Below are positions 30,547 through 39,176 of a stretch of 63,303 bases of DNA, piece after piece. The translations under genes were made by a program, and so were the position numbers. The notes below the pieces were generated by a model. That model was given only the letters and a program-made list of their open reading frames with translations, ran no database searches and was not told where the DNA came from. Source of the stretch: Eubacteriales bacterium (GTDB lineage: Bacteria; Bacillota_A; Clostridia; Christensenellales; Aristaeellaceae); NCBI GenBank assembly GCA_029974035.1, contig JARKQG010000113.1, positions 1-63,303 of the forward strand. Reading direction: 5' to 3'. Positions within the stretch are counted from its first letter, which is position 1. Each line of letters begins with the position of its first letter.

Positions 30547-31611
30547 ATGAAGATTACGTCGACAGAGGTCGCAAAGCGCCTCGGAATATCGCGCAGCACG
30601 GTGAGCCGCGCGCTCAGCGGCTATCCCTATGTGGACGACGAATTGAGAAAGCGCGTTCTCGCCACGGCCGCGGAAATGGGATACCGTCCGAACCACGCCG
30701 CACAATCGCTGGCCAAGGGCGAATCCCTGCTGATCGGCTTTGTGGTCTATACAAAGCCGGAATTGTACTGGGAGCGCGTGCTGCGCGGGGTGAAGATTGC
30801 GGGCGACATGCTGCACGACTACGGCGTCGTGATTGAAACCGTGATCACCGACATCAGCAAAAAGCAGGCGCAGGGCGAGGCCATGCGCGATCTGGTCAAG
30901 CGGGGCGCACAGGCGATTGTGCTTTCCCCGTCCGCGCCCAACGAGGTGGCGGGCACGATTGACGAGATGATGCAAAAGGGCATTCCCATCGTGCTGCTCA
31001 ACACCGATGTACCGCAGAGCAGCCGGCTCTGCTGTGTCGGCAGCGACTACGTTCAGGCGGGCAAGCTGGCCGGCGAGCTTCTGTGCAGGTTTCTCATGGG
31101 CCGCGGACGGATCGCCTCGATCGTGTTTGACGATTCCGGCACGATGACACCGCAGAAGCTGACCGGCTTTCGCGAGGAGATCGGTCACTTTCCCGATGTG
31201 GAGATGCTGGGCCCCTACATGTTTTCCAGAACCGGAGAGGATGTGTACGACAGAACGTGCGAGCTTCTGCGGACGGCCCGACCCGACGGCATCTTTATGA
31301 CATACGGCCAGGTGGAGGACGTCGCGCGTGCGATTGAGGACATGGGCCTCGCCGGTCAGGTTCAGCTGGTGGGCTACGACGCCACCGAGGACAGCCTGAT
31401 GCTCCTCCGGCGGCGGGTGATCTCCGCGCTGATCAGTCAGGAGCCCGAGCAGCAGGCCATCCTCAGCATCCGTCTGCTGCACGATTACATCGCGCGCGGC
31501 ATTCGTCCCAAGAGCAGCGTCATCCATGCGCGGCTGGATGTGATCACGTCCCGGAACAGCATCTACTACCACAAAGACGCGCTGAGCGCATCCAACTACT
31601 ATAATGCCTGA
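30547..31611 (+). CDS. LacI family transcriptional regulator
   Basis: 354 residues. The N-terminal headpiece ITSTEVAKRLGISRSTVSRALSGYPYV is the LacI HTH with hinge, followed by a periplasmic-binding-like sensor domain. It lies immediately upstream of the sugar ABC/GH31/GH38 operon, so it most likely represses that operon in response to its sugar. The ATG at 30547 behind GAGGAAGGG places the HTH at the usual distance; an upstream ATG at 30526 would add seven residues. Confidence 0.9.
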   Translation: MKITSTEVAKRLGISRSTVSRALSGYPYVDDELRKRVLATAAEMGYRPNHAAQSLAKGESLLIGFVVYTKPELYWERVLRGVKIAGDMLHDYGVVIETVITDISKKQAQGEAMRDLVKRGAQAIVLSPSAPNEVAGTIDEMMQKGIPIVLLNTDVPQSSRLCCVGSDYVQAGKLAGELLCRFLMGRGRIASIVFDDSGTMTPQKLTGFREEIGHFPDVEMLGPYMFSRTGEDVYDRTCELLRTARPDGIFMTYGQVEDVARAIEDMGLAGQVQLVGYDATEDSLMLLRRRVISALISQEPEQQAILSIRLLHDYIARGIRPKSSVIHARLDVITSRNSIYYHKDALSASNYYNA

Positions 31612-31633
31612 GCGGCCGATGCCCGTCGGCCGC
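31612..31633 (+). terminator. hairpin after the LacI-type gene
   Basis: GCGGCCGA-TGCCCG-TCGGCCGC right after the stop codon; no T-run follows immediately, so termination is uncertain. Confidence 0.5.
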
Positions 31634-31678
31634 TTCCGCACGCGCGTTCAAAAAAATTTTGGAGGGCCTTGTTTGCGC

Positions 31679-31707
31679 TTGACAGATATGGCGCTATGTC
31701 GTATAAT
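31679..31707 (+). promoter_or_regulatory. consensus promoter of the first sugar operon
   Basis: TTGACA (31679-31684), 17 bases, TATAAT (31702-31707), a full match. The transcript would have a leader of about 145 bases. Confidence 0.9.
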
Positions 31708-31814
31708 TGTGGCGGACAAATGTGAAATACGGCGGCTCGTTCCGGCGCCGCGTGAAGGAAAATGCAGGAAAACGGAAAAGGGCGAGGGCGGAGGCCCTAT
31801 CATTTTGGCCGCTG

Positions 31815-31830
31815 TTGCACGCGCGTGCAA
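31815..31830 (+). promoter_or_regulatory. perfect palindrome, probable LacI-type operator
   Basis: TTGCACGCGCGTGCAA is a perfect 16-bp palindrome with the central CG common to LacI-family sites. It lies in the leader about 100 bases after the predicted start and 30 before the first start codon, so repression would be by roadblock or looping. Confidence 0.6.
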
Positions 31831-31859
31831 TAACGATACAACTTAAGGAGGTTGGTCCC

Positions 31860-33173
31860 ATGAAGAACGGTTTCCGGTTGCTGGTTCTGATGCTTGCGCT
31901 GCTCCTGGCCGTGCCGGCGGGCGTTTCCCTTGCGGAAGAGCCCATCACCCTCAAGGTGGACGTACAACCCTTCGCGTCGCCGCAGACGCTGCCGCGGATC
32001 GGCGAGCTCATCGCCGAGTTCGAGCAGGCGAACAACATCAAGGTCGAGCTCACCGTCTCCGTGAACGACGATCCCTACCGCGTCAAGCTGCTCCAGGACA
32101 TCGCCGCGGGCAACATGGCGGACGTCGCCTTCTGCGACGGCTCCTGGCTGCCTGAATTTGACGCGATTGGCGCGCTGGTCCCGCTGGACAAGTGGTTTAC
32201 GCCCGAGCTTCAGGGGAAGTTTCTGGATTTCGCCGTCAAGGGTGCCACGCTGGGCGGCCAGGTGAAGGCGATCTGGTTCCACACCGGCTCCTCGGGACTG
32301 TACTACCGCAAGGACCTCCTGAAGGAAGCGGGCTACGAAAATCCGCCCAGGACCTGGAGCGAGTTGAAGGAAATCGCCCGGAAGCTGACCGTAGACACCA
32401 ACGGCGACGGCATTATCGACCGCTACGGCTTCTCCTACCCCGGCGCGAAGCACGTCGTCACCACGTTTACGATGTATCCCTTCTTCTGGGGCAACGCGGG
32501 CGCGGAAATGACGCGCGACGGCAAGGTGTCCTTTGGGGAGGGCGCGGACAAGGAAGCGATGGTCAAGACGGTGAACTACCTTGAGGACCTGATCAAGGAC
32601 GGCTCGACCGACCCCAACGCCCCGGCGCTCAGCTTCATTGAGATCGAGAGCAACTACATCGCCGACCAGTGCGCCATGGCGATCCTGGGCGGCTGGCAGC
32701 ATGCCTCCATCCGCGCGAACGCGGGCGATGAATTCGCGGAGAACACGGGCATCGCGCCGATTCCCTATCCGGACGAAAACGGCGCGCCGGTTGCCTGCGC
32801 GGGCGGCTGGACGCTGGCCATGTTCACCAAGGATGAAGCCAAGCAGGATGCGGCCTGGAAGTTCATGGAGTTCTGGACCACGAATGCCGAGCTGCAGACG
32901 GTGCTGACCAAGAGCGGGCAGATGTCGACGCTCAGGGAAGTTTACGAGCAGGAAGACGTCAAGTCCGACGGCGTCGTGATGTCCTTCTATGACATCCTTC
33001 AGAACGGCAAGACGCGCGACGCCGTCGCCTATCAGGGCATCATGGACCTGGAATTCCAGGAGATCCTGCAGGGCGCCGCAGCGCTGGAAGAGGATGTGGA
33101 CGGCCTGGTCGCCGAAGCGGCGGAGAATACCATCGCCAAGGCGCAGGAGGCCAAGGTGTACCCCGAGGGCTGA
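31860..33173 (+). CDS. ABC transporter sugar-binding protein (extracellular)
   Basis: 437 residues. Signal peptide (KNGFRLLVLMLALLLAVPAG ... SLAEE), then a family 1 solute-binding protein: ELIAEFEQANNIKVELTVSV, the sugar-ABC pattern of W, Y and N residues, and AGGWTLAMF near residue 318. No cysteine at the cleavage site, so it is not a lipoprotein by the usual rule. The ATG is behind AAGGAGG. First gene of the operon; the substrate is probably a mannose- and/or alpha-glucoside-containing oligosaccharide, judged from the downstream enzymes. Confidence 0.9.
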   Translation: MKNGFRLLVLMLALLLAVPAGVSLAEEPITLKVDVQPFASPQTLPRIGELIAEFEQANNIKVELTVSVNDDPYRVKLLQDIAAGNMADVAFCDGSWLPEFDAIGALVPLDKWFTPELQGKFLDFAVKGATLGGQVKAIWFHTGSSGLYYRKDLLKEAGYENPPRTWSELKEIARKLTVDTNGDGIIDRYGFSYPGAKHVVTTFTMYPFFWGNAGAEMTRDGKVSFGEGADKEAMVKTVNYLEDLIKDGSTDPNAPALSFIEIESNYIADQCAMAILGGWQHASIRANAGDEFAENTGIAPIPYPDENGAPVACAGGWTLAMFTKDEAKQDAAWKFMEFWTTNAELQTVLTKSGQMSTLREVYEQEDVKSDGVVMSFYDILQNGKTRDAVAYQGIMDLEFQEILQGAAALEEDVDGLVAEAAENTIAKAQEAKVYPEG

Positions 33174-33191
33174 TCAAACGCGCTCTGGCCC

Positions 33192-33223
33192 GCCGGGGGC
33201 AAAGGCCTCCCTTCGCCCCCGGC
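33192..33223 (+). other. stem-loop between binding protein and permease genes
   Basis: GCCGGGGGC/GCCCCCGGC, 9-bp stem with 14-base loop. Hairpins at this position commonly protect the binding-protein mRNA 3' end and give it higher expression than the permeases. Confidence 0.6.
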
Positions 33224-33247
33224 CATCCCCTTAAGGAGTGGTAACGT

Positions 33248-34132
33248 ATGAAGACCGATGTGAAAAAGAACAGGCTGTTCCTGCTGTTTATCGTGCCCGC
33301 GCTCCTTTGGGTCGTCGCGTTTACGGTGTATCCCTTTTTTTACAGCATCTATATATCGCTCACAAACATGTCGCTGATGCGCCCGGAAAGCACGGATTTT
33401 GTCTGGCTGGAAAACTACAGACAGCTGTTCCGGGATAAGGATTTCCTGAAGAGCGTTCAGATTTCGCTCACGTTTACGAGCTGGGTTGTGCTGTTTCAGT
33501 TTCTGCTCGGGTTTTTGCTGGCGCTTCTCATGGCCAACAAGCGCCCGCTGGTTTCGGCGGTCAGGATGTCGGTCATGCTCCCCTGGGTGCTGCCGCCCAT
33601 CGCGCTGGCGCTGATCTGGGCGTGGGTGCTGAAGGCCGGAAACACCGGCCTGATCAACAGCGTGCTGATCACCTTCGGCGTGCAGCCGGTGCAATGGTTC
33701 GGCACGCAGTTCGCGATGCCCTCGGTGATTCTGATCACGGTCTGGACGGGCGTCCCCCTCTCGTTCATGCTGGAAATGGCGAGCCTGCAGAAAATACCGG
33801 AAGAGCTGCACGAAGCGGCTTCCGTAGACGGCGCCAACCCAATGCAGCGCCTGCTTCATATCATCCTCCCCCTGATGAAGGACACCTTTCGCATCAACCT
33901 GATCATGATCACGATTGCCTCCATCGGCTACTTTGACATCATCTACGCGATCACCCAGGGCGGCCCCCGCGGGCGGACCGAAGTGCTGCCCATGCTGATG
34001 TACAACGTGGCGTTTAAATCCCACAGCATGGGCAAAGGCTCGGCAATCGCGGTTGTGATGCTGCTGATGAGCACGGTCTACACGCTGGCCTATCTCCTGT
34101 TATTCCGGGAAAAGCGGGGTGAGGAGCTGTGA
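33248..34132 (+). CDS. sugar ABC transporter permease, MalF type
   Basis: 294 residues, six membrane segments. LFLLFIVPALLWVVAFTVYPFFYSIYIS at the N-terminus and the EAA loop EELHEAASVDGANPMQRLLHIILPLM (about residues 188-213) that contacts the ATPase. Overlaps the next permease by GTGA. No ATPase gene lies in the operon, so a shared MsmX-type ATPase is needed. Confidence 0.93.
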   Translation: MKTDVKKNRLFLLFIVPALLWVVAFTVYPFFYSIYISLTNMSLMRPESTDFVWLENYRQLFRDKDFLKSVQISLTFTSWVVLFQFLLGFLLALLMANKRPLVSAVRMSVMLPWVLPPIALALIWAWVLKAGNTGLINSVLITFGVQPVQWFGTQFAMPSVILITVWTGVPLSFMLEMASLQKIPEELHEAASVDGANPMQRLLHIILPLMKDTFRINLIMITIASIGYFDIIYAITQGGPRGRTEVLPMLMYNVAFKSHSMGKGSAIAVVMLLMSTVYTLAYLLLFREKRGEEL

Positions 34133-34962
34133 AAGCGCGGAAAATCGCGGGGAACACGGCGGTATACGCCCTGTATGCGCTGACCTTTCTGACGTTTGCC
34201 ATTCCGATCTACTGGGCGTTTGTCACCAGCATCAAGCAGCCGACGGAGCTGTTCGCAAACCCGCCGATGTGGTTCACGTTCCACCCGACGGCCGAGCACT
34301 ACGCCACCGTCATCCGTCAATCCAAACTGGTGCAGGGGTTCACCAATTCGCTGATTCTGAGCGCGGCGACGACCGGCATCACAACCGTTCTCGCGACGCT
34401 CGCCGCCTACGGCTTTTCGCGCTATGAGTTCCGGGGCAAGAAGTCGGTGCTGAACGTGCTTCTGGTGTCCCGCATGCTGCCCGCGGCGATCCTGATGATC
34501 CCGCTCTACGCAATGCTCAACGCGCTCAAGATACTGAATACCCGCCAGGGACTGATCTTTGTCTATACGTCCATCAACATTCCGTTCTCGGTGTGGATTC
34601 TCAAGACGTTTTTCGATTCCATTCCCCGGTCGCTGGACGAGGCGGCGATGATTGACGGCTGCAACATGTGGCAGGCGTTTTGGCGGGTCATCATGCCGCT
34701 TGTGAAGCCGGGCATCGTGGCGTCGGCGGTTCTGGCGTTCTTTTCCTGCTGGAACGAATTTTTGCTGGCGCTGGTTCTGACATCGACAAACGATGTGCAG
34801 CCCCTTTCGATCGTGCTCCGGGGGCTCATGAGCGAACAGGGCGTCAAGTGGGGGATGATGATGGCCGGCGGTTGCCTGGCGATTCTTCCGCCCGCACTGT
34901 TCTTCATCGCGTTCCAAAAGCATTTTATCGTCGGCATCACCGGCGGCGCAGTGAAAGGGTGA
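34129..34962 (+). CDS. sugar ABC transporter permease, MalG type
   Basis: 277 residues starting at GTG 34129. Features are SIKQPTELFANPPMWF after the first membrane segment, typical of MalG, and the EAA loop SLDEAAMIDGCNMWQAFWRVIMPLVKPG. Ends with VGITGGAVKG, close to the common C-terminus of the group. Pairs with the preceding permease. Confidence 0.94.
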   Translation: MKARKIAGNTAVYALYALTFLTFAIPIYWAFVTSIKQPTELFANPPMWFTFHPTAEHYATVIRQSKLVQGFTNSLILSAATTGITTVLATLAAYGFSRYEFRGKKSVLNVLLVSRMLPAAILMIPLYAMLNALKILNTRQGLIFVYTSINIPFSVWILKTFFDSIPRSLDEAAMIDGCNMWQAFWRVIMPLVKPGIVASAVLAFFSCWNEFLLALVLTSTNDVQPLSIVLRGLMSEQGVKWGMMMAGGCLAILPPALFFIAFQKHFIVGITGGAVKG

Positions 34963-34968
34963 TACTTT

Positions 34969-36972
34969 TTGAAAGGGATTGTCAAAACGGAGGGCCCGCG
35001 CCTCGTCTGGCGCTATGACGACGAAATTCTGTGGATTGAGCCGTGGGGCGAGGACAGCCTGCGCGTGCGCGCCACGCGGATGGGCCGAATGCCCGAAAAG
35101 GACTGGGCGCTTCTTCCGCAGCCGGCGGGGGCGGCGCGGTGCGAAATCACCGACGACGAGGCGCGCATTGAGAACGGGCGGCTGACCGCCGTCATCAGCC
35201 GCGTGGGCGCGCTGCGCTTTGAAAAACCGGATGGCACGGTGCTGCTCCGGGAGCAGTGGCAGGACCGTCAGGACGCGCAAAGGCGGATGTCGCTGATCAC
35301 CGCCGCGCGGGAAATGAAGCCCATCCACGGCGGGAAATACCGGATAGCCATGACCTTTGAGGCAAACGACGGCGAAAAGATCTTCGGCATGGGGCAGTAC
35401 CAGATTCCCCAGCACGATTTGAAGGGCTGCGAACTGGAGCTGGCCCAGCGCAACTCGCAGGTGCCCGTTCCGTTTTACCAGTCGAGCCTGGGCTACGGCT
35501 TTTTATGGCACAATCCCGCGGTCGGGCGCGCGGTGTTCGCGCGCAACCACACTCGCTTTACGGCCGAGGTCGGCGACGTCATCGATTACTGGATCACCGC
35601 GGGGGAAACGCCGCGCGAGATCCATTGCCGGTACATGCGCGCCACCGGGCTGCCCAGCGCCTTTCCCGATTGGGCGCTGGGGCTCTGGCAGAGCAAGCTC
35701 CGGTACAGGACCCAGGACGAACTGATGCGCGTCGCGCGCGAGTACAAGCGGCGCGGCGTGCCGCTGTCCGTCATCGTGTGCGACTTCTTCCATTGGCCGA
35801 CGCAGGGCGACTGGTGCTTTGACGAAAGATACTGGCCCGACCCCAAGGCGATGGTCGACGAACTGCGCGAAATGGGGATTGAGCTGATGGTCTCCATCTG
35901 GACGACCGTCGATCCGCGGAGCGACTCCTACGCGGAAATGAAGCGGGCGGGCTACCTGGTGCGCACCGATACCGGCGTCCGGACGCAGATGGTGTGCCTC
36001 GGCGCGGACGTATTCTACGATCCGACCAACCCCGAGGCGCGCGGCTACCTTTTTGAAAAGGTCAAGCGCAACTACATGCGGCACGGCATCCGGCTGTTCT
36101 GGCTGGACGTCGCCGAGCCGGAGTACTCCACCTACGATTTTGAGAATTACCGCTACCACATCGGCACCTGTCTGGAAACCGCCGGCATGTATCCGCGCTG
36201 CTATGGGCAGGGCTTTTACGAGGGGCTGCGCGCGGAAGGGGAGGCGGCGCCCGTCACGCTGGCGCGGAGCTTTTGGGTGGGCGCCGCGAAGTACGGCATG
36301 ATCCTGTGGTCGGGCGACATCCATTCGCGCTTTGAGGTGCTGCGCACCCAGTTCACGGCGGGGCTGAACGCGTCGATGGCCGGCGTCGCCTGGTGGACGA
36401 CCGACATCGGCGGCTTCTACGGCGGCGACCCGGACACTCCGTATTTTCGGGAACTGATGGTGCGCTGGTTCCAGTACGGCGCGTTCTGCCCGGTGTTCCG
36501 CCTCCACGGCTGGCGCATGCCCACCGGAGAGGACACCGAAAAGGTCGATACCGGGCTGTTTGATTTCGACACCTGCGGGGACGGCGAGCTCTGGTCTTTC
36601 GGCGAGGCGGCCTACGGCATCATGAAGGACCTGGTGCTGCTGCGCCAAAAGCTGACGCCGTATCTCAGGCGCTGCTTTGATCAGGCGAGCGCGGAGGGCG
36701 AGCCGATCATGCGCCCGCTCTTTTACAATTTCCCCGGGGACGAAAGGTGCTGGACGGCGCACCAGCAGATGATGCTGGGTGAGGACCTTCTGATCGCGCC
36801 CGTGCTGTACGAGGGCATGACCCGGCGCGACGTCTATCTGCCCGCCGGCAAAACGTGGGTGTCGCTCCGGGGCGGCGAATACGCGGGCGGAACGACCATC
36901 GGGGTGGACGCGCCCATCGACGTGGTGCCCGTGTTCTACGCGAAGGGCTCCATGATCGGGGTGCTTTTGTAG
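34969..36972 (+). CDS. glycoside hydrolase family 31 (alpha-xylosidase/alpha-glucosidase type)
   Basis: 667 residues, TTG start behind AAAGGGTGAT. An N-terminal beta-sandwich leads to FGMGQYQ, the barrel with the nucleophile Asp in LFWLDVAEPEYS and the likely acid/base Asp in WSGDIHSRFE, then WWTTDIGGF and FRLHGWR. No signal peptide, so it acts on imported oligosaccharides. The WLDVAEPE form is closest to GH31 enzymes cutting alpha-xylosides or related linkages; the exact bond cannot be told from the sequence. Confidence 0.9.
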   Translation: MKGIVKTEGPRLVWRYDDEILWIEPWGEDSLRVRATRMGRMPEKDWALLPQPAGAARCEITDDEARIENGRLTAVISRVGALRFEKPDGTVLLREQWQDRQDAQRRMSLITAAREMKPIHGGKYRIAMTFEANDGEKIFGMGQYQIPQHDLKGCELELAQRNSQVPVPFYQSSLGYGFLWHNPAVGRAVFARNHTRFTAEVGDVIDYWITAGETPREIHCRYMRATGLPSAFPDWALGLWQSKLRYRTQDELMRVAREYKRRGVPLSVIVCDFFHWPTQGDWCFDERYWPDPKAMVDELREMGIELMVSIWTTVDPRSDSYAEMKRAGYLVRTDTGVRTQMVCLGADVFYDPTNPEARGYLFEKVKRNYMRHGIRLFWLDVAEPEYSTYDFENYRYHIGTCLETAGMYPRCYGQGFYEGLRAEGEAAPVTLARSFWVGAAKYGMILWSGDIHSRFEVLRTQFTAGLNASMAGVAWWTTDIGGFYGGDPDTPYFRELMVRWFQYGAFCPVFRLHGWRMPTGEDTEKVDTGLFDFDTCGDGELWSFGEAAYGIMKDLVLLRQKLTPYLRRCFDQASAEGEPIMRPLFYNFPGDERCWTAHQQMMLGEDLLIAPVLYEGMTRRDVYLPAGKTWVSLRGGEYAGGTTIGVDAPIDVVPVFYAKGSMIGVLL

Positions 36973-36985
36973 GGAGGGATTGAAA

Positions 36986-38065
36986 GTGAGGTTCAAGCCC
37001 GACATCGGCAAGGTGCGCGAAAGGCTTTCCGCCTTCTGGGCGATGGAAATGGCGGACCGCGCGCTGATCAGCGTCGTCGCGCCCAAGACGCCCGGCGCGC
37101 ACATCTCCCAGTTTCACAACCCGGAAGACCTGACAAGCGACAGGGAGGCGCTCGTCCGCTACTGGGAGGACCCGCAGACCATCCGCAAAATCAACATCGA
37201 GCGGCTGGAGCGCACGTTCCTGGGCGGAGAGGCGTTGCCCGTGATCTTCCAAAACTACGGAACCAGCGGGCACTGCAATTACTTTGGCGCGAAGCCCAAG
37301 TACGGCAACGACACCATCTGGTTTGACCACACCCTGGAAAGCCTCGAGGACATCGACGGCGCGTACACCGAAACGCTTCTGAAGAAGCATCTTCACATCG
37401 CGCGGTATCTGGCCGACCGGGCGGGCGACGCGTACTTTCTCGGCATGCCCGACAGCACCGGTACCCTCGACGCCCTCGGGCACCTCTACGGAACCGAGAA
37501 CATGCTGATGGACATGGTCGCCGAGCCCGAGGCCGTGCTGCACGCGATTCAGGTCGTCAACGACGGCTGGGCCAGGACCAACGAGATGTTCTACCAGATT
37601 GCCCGCGATGTAAACGGAGGCGGATGCCACGCGTGGATGCACCTCATCGCGCCCGGGCGGATTCAGCACCTGCAATGCGATATGTCCGTCATGTTCTCGC
37701 CGGAGATGTACGAGAAGTTTGTGATGCCCGAGCTCATCGGGCAGATGGAATGGTGCGAATACCCGATCTACCACTTCGACGGCGCCGAGCAGGCGCGGCA
37801 CCTTGACCTGCTTCTCAGCCTCGAAAAACTGAAGGGCATCCAGTGGACGGCGGTCGCCGGGCAGCCCTCCGCCGCGCACTACCTGCCCATTCTTCAGCGC
37901 ATGCAAAGGGCCGGAAAGCGGCTGATCATCATGGCGCCGCCCACGGACGTGCAGCCGCTGCTGGAGGGGCTGAGCGCCAGGGGCCTCTACATCCACACCG
38001 AAACCGGCAGCACCGAGGAAGCGCGGGACCTGATCCGGTTGACCGAACGACTCAGCAAGGAGTAG
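36986..38065 (+). CDS. uroporphyrinogen decarboxylase-fold protein 1
   Basis: 359 residues, chosen to start at GTG 36986, 7 bases after GGGAGGG (an in-frame TTG at 36980 is too close). Conserved-looking UroD-fold regions include LGMPDSTGTLDALGHLYGTENMLMDM and PIYHFDGAEQARHLDLLLSL, where YHFDG replaces the HxCG zinc motif of corrinoid methyltransferases. The N-terminal Arg/Asp signature of true heme-pathway UroD is lacking. Function unknown; operon membership points to sugar metabolism. Confidence 0.78.
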   Translation: MRFKPDIGKVRERLSAFWAMEMADRALISVVAPKTPGAHISQFHNPEDLTSDREALVRYWEDPQTIRKINIERLERTFLGGEALPVIFQNYGTSGHCNYFGAKPKYGNDTIWFDHTLESLEDIDGAYTETLLKKHLHIARYLADRAGDAYFLGMPDSTGTLDALGHLYGTENMLMDMVAEPEAVLHAIQVVNDGWARTNEMFYQIARDVNGGGCHAWMHLIAPGRIQHLQCDMSVMFSPEMYEKFVMPELIGQMEWCEYPIYHFDGAEQARHLDLLLSLEKLKGIQWTAVAGQPSAAHYLPILQRMQRAGKRLIIMAPPTDVQPLLEGLSARGLYIHTETGSTEEARDLIRLTERLSKE

Positions 38066-38068
38066 CCC

Positions 38069-39163
38069 ATGACGAGTAAAGAGCGTATGCTGTGCGCCCT
38101 CCGCCGCGAAAAGCCGGATCGCCTGCCGGTCACCGTCCACCAGTGGCAGCCCTACCACTTAAAGGCGTTCATGGGCGGCATGAGCGACATCGAGGCGTTC
38201 AGGGCCTCGGGGCTCGATGCCTCCGTCAACTATTACGAAACGATTGACGAGCCCAGCGGCGACTGGCGGGTGGAGGCGCGGGAGGAAGCCGGCCCGGAGT
38301 ACGCCGTCACCCGCTGCGCGATCACCACGCCCGGCGGAACCCTCACCACGGCCGAGGGCCGGAACGCCATGACCACCTGGGTCATGGAGCCCCTGGTGAA
38401 GCGCCCGGAGGACATCCGCCTCATCGAAAAGTACCGGCCCGTTCCGCGGCTTCGGCGCGAGGGCGCCATCAAGGCTCATGAGGCGCTGAAAGACGGCGGC
38501 ATCCTGCGCACTTTCCTCTGCGGCAAGCAGGGCGGATGCTGGCAGGACGCCTGTGAGCTGTTCGGTATGGAAAACCTGATCTACGCCACCTGCGATGATC
38601 CCGACTGGGTGCATGAGTTTCTGTCGATCCTGCTTGCGCAGAAGCTCCGCTACATCGAGGACAATCTGAAGGGGCTGCCCTTTGATCTCGTGGAAACGGG
38701 CGGCGGTGCTTCCAGCAACACGGTGATTTCCCCCGCGCTGCACAGGGAGTTTTGCCTGCCCTACGATCAGAAGGAGCATGATGCACTGCACGCGCTGGGC
38801 TTCCGGGCGGTGTACCACACCTGCGGCGGCATGACGAAGATATTGGACTCGATCGTAGAGAACCGCTGCGACGCGTCCGAAACCCTCTCCCCGCCGGGCG
38901 TCGGCGGCGACATTGCAACCGACGAGGCGGCGCGGCGCGTACACGCGGCGCTTCATCCCCACGTGGCGCTGATCGGCGGCATGGATCAGTTCAACATCCT
39001 GGGCCGGGGGACGAGGGCCGACATCGAGCGGGAGGTGGAGCGGCTGTTCGCGCTGTACGGGGGGGACGGCGGCTACATCTGCTCGGCGTCCGATCATTTC
39101 TTTGATGTGCCCGCGGAGAACCTGCGGTACTTTGCCGACGCGGCCGCGCGCTGCCGCTACTGA
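38069..39163 (+). CDS. uroporphyrinogen decarboxylase-fold protein 2, methyltransferase-like
   Basis: 364 residues. Begins SKERMLCALRREKPDRLPV, the UroD/MtaA-family start. His250-Thr-Cys252-Gly, followed by Cys267 (VYHTCGGMTKILDSIVENRCD), is the pattern of the zinc site in MtaA/CmuA-type cobamide methyltransferases. ETLSPPGVGGDI and IGGMDQFNILGRGT complete the family blocks. Possible activity is methyl transfer, but no corrinoid protein is encoded nearby. Four bases after gene 1. Confidence 0.8.
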   Translation: MTSKERMLCALRREKPDRLPVTVHQWQPYHLKAFMGGMSDIEAFRASGLDASVNYYETIDEPSGDWRVEAREEAGPEYAVTRCAITTPGGTLTTAEGRNAMTTWVMEPLVKRPEDIRLIEKYRPVPRLRREGAIKAHEALKDGGILRTFLCGKQGGCWQDACELFGMENLIYATCDDPDWVHEFLSILLAQKLRYIEDNLKGLPFDLVETGGGASSNTVISPALHREFCLPYDQKEHDALHALGFRAVYHTCGGMTKILDSIVENRCDASETLSPPGVGGDIATDEAARRVHAALHPHVALIGGMDQFNILGRGTRADIEREVERLFALYGGDGGYICSASDHFFDVPAENLRYFADAAARCRY

Positions 39164-39176
39164 GGGAGGGATTGCC

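Noticed and set aside
36986..38065. Heme-pathway uroporphyrinogen decarboxylase (hemE)
   Set aside because: Lacks the N-terminal substrate-binding signature of HemE and lies in a sugar operon with two further divergent paralogues.
36707..38158. 483-codon minus-strand frame opposite GH31 and UroD-like gene 1
   Set aside because: Shadow translation without recognisable domains, opposite well-supported genes.
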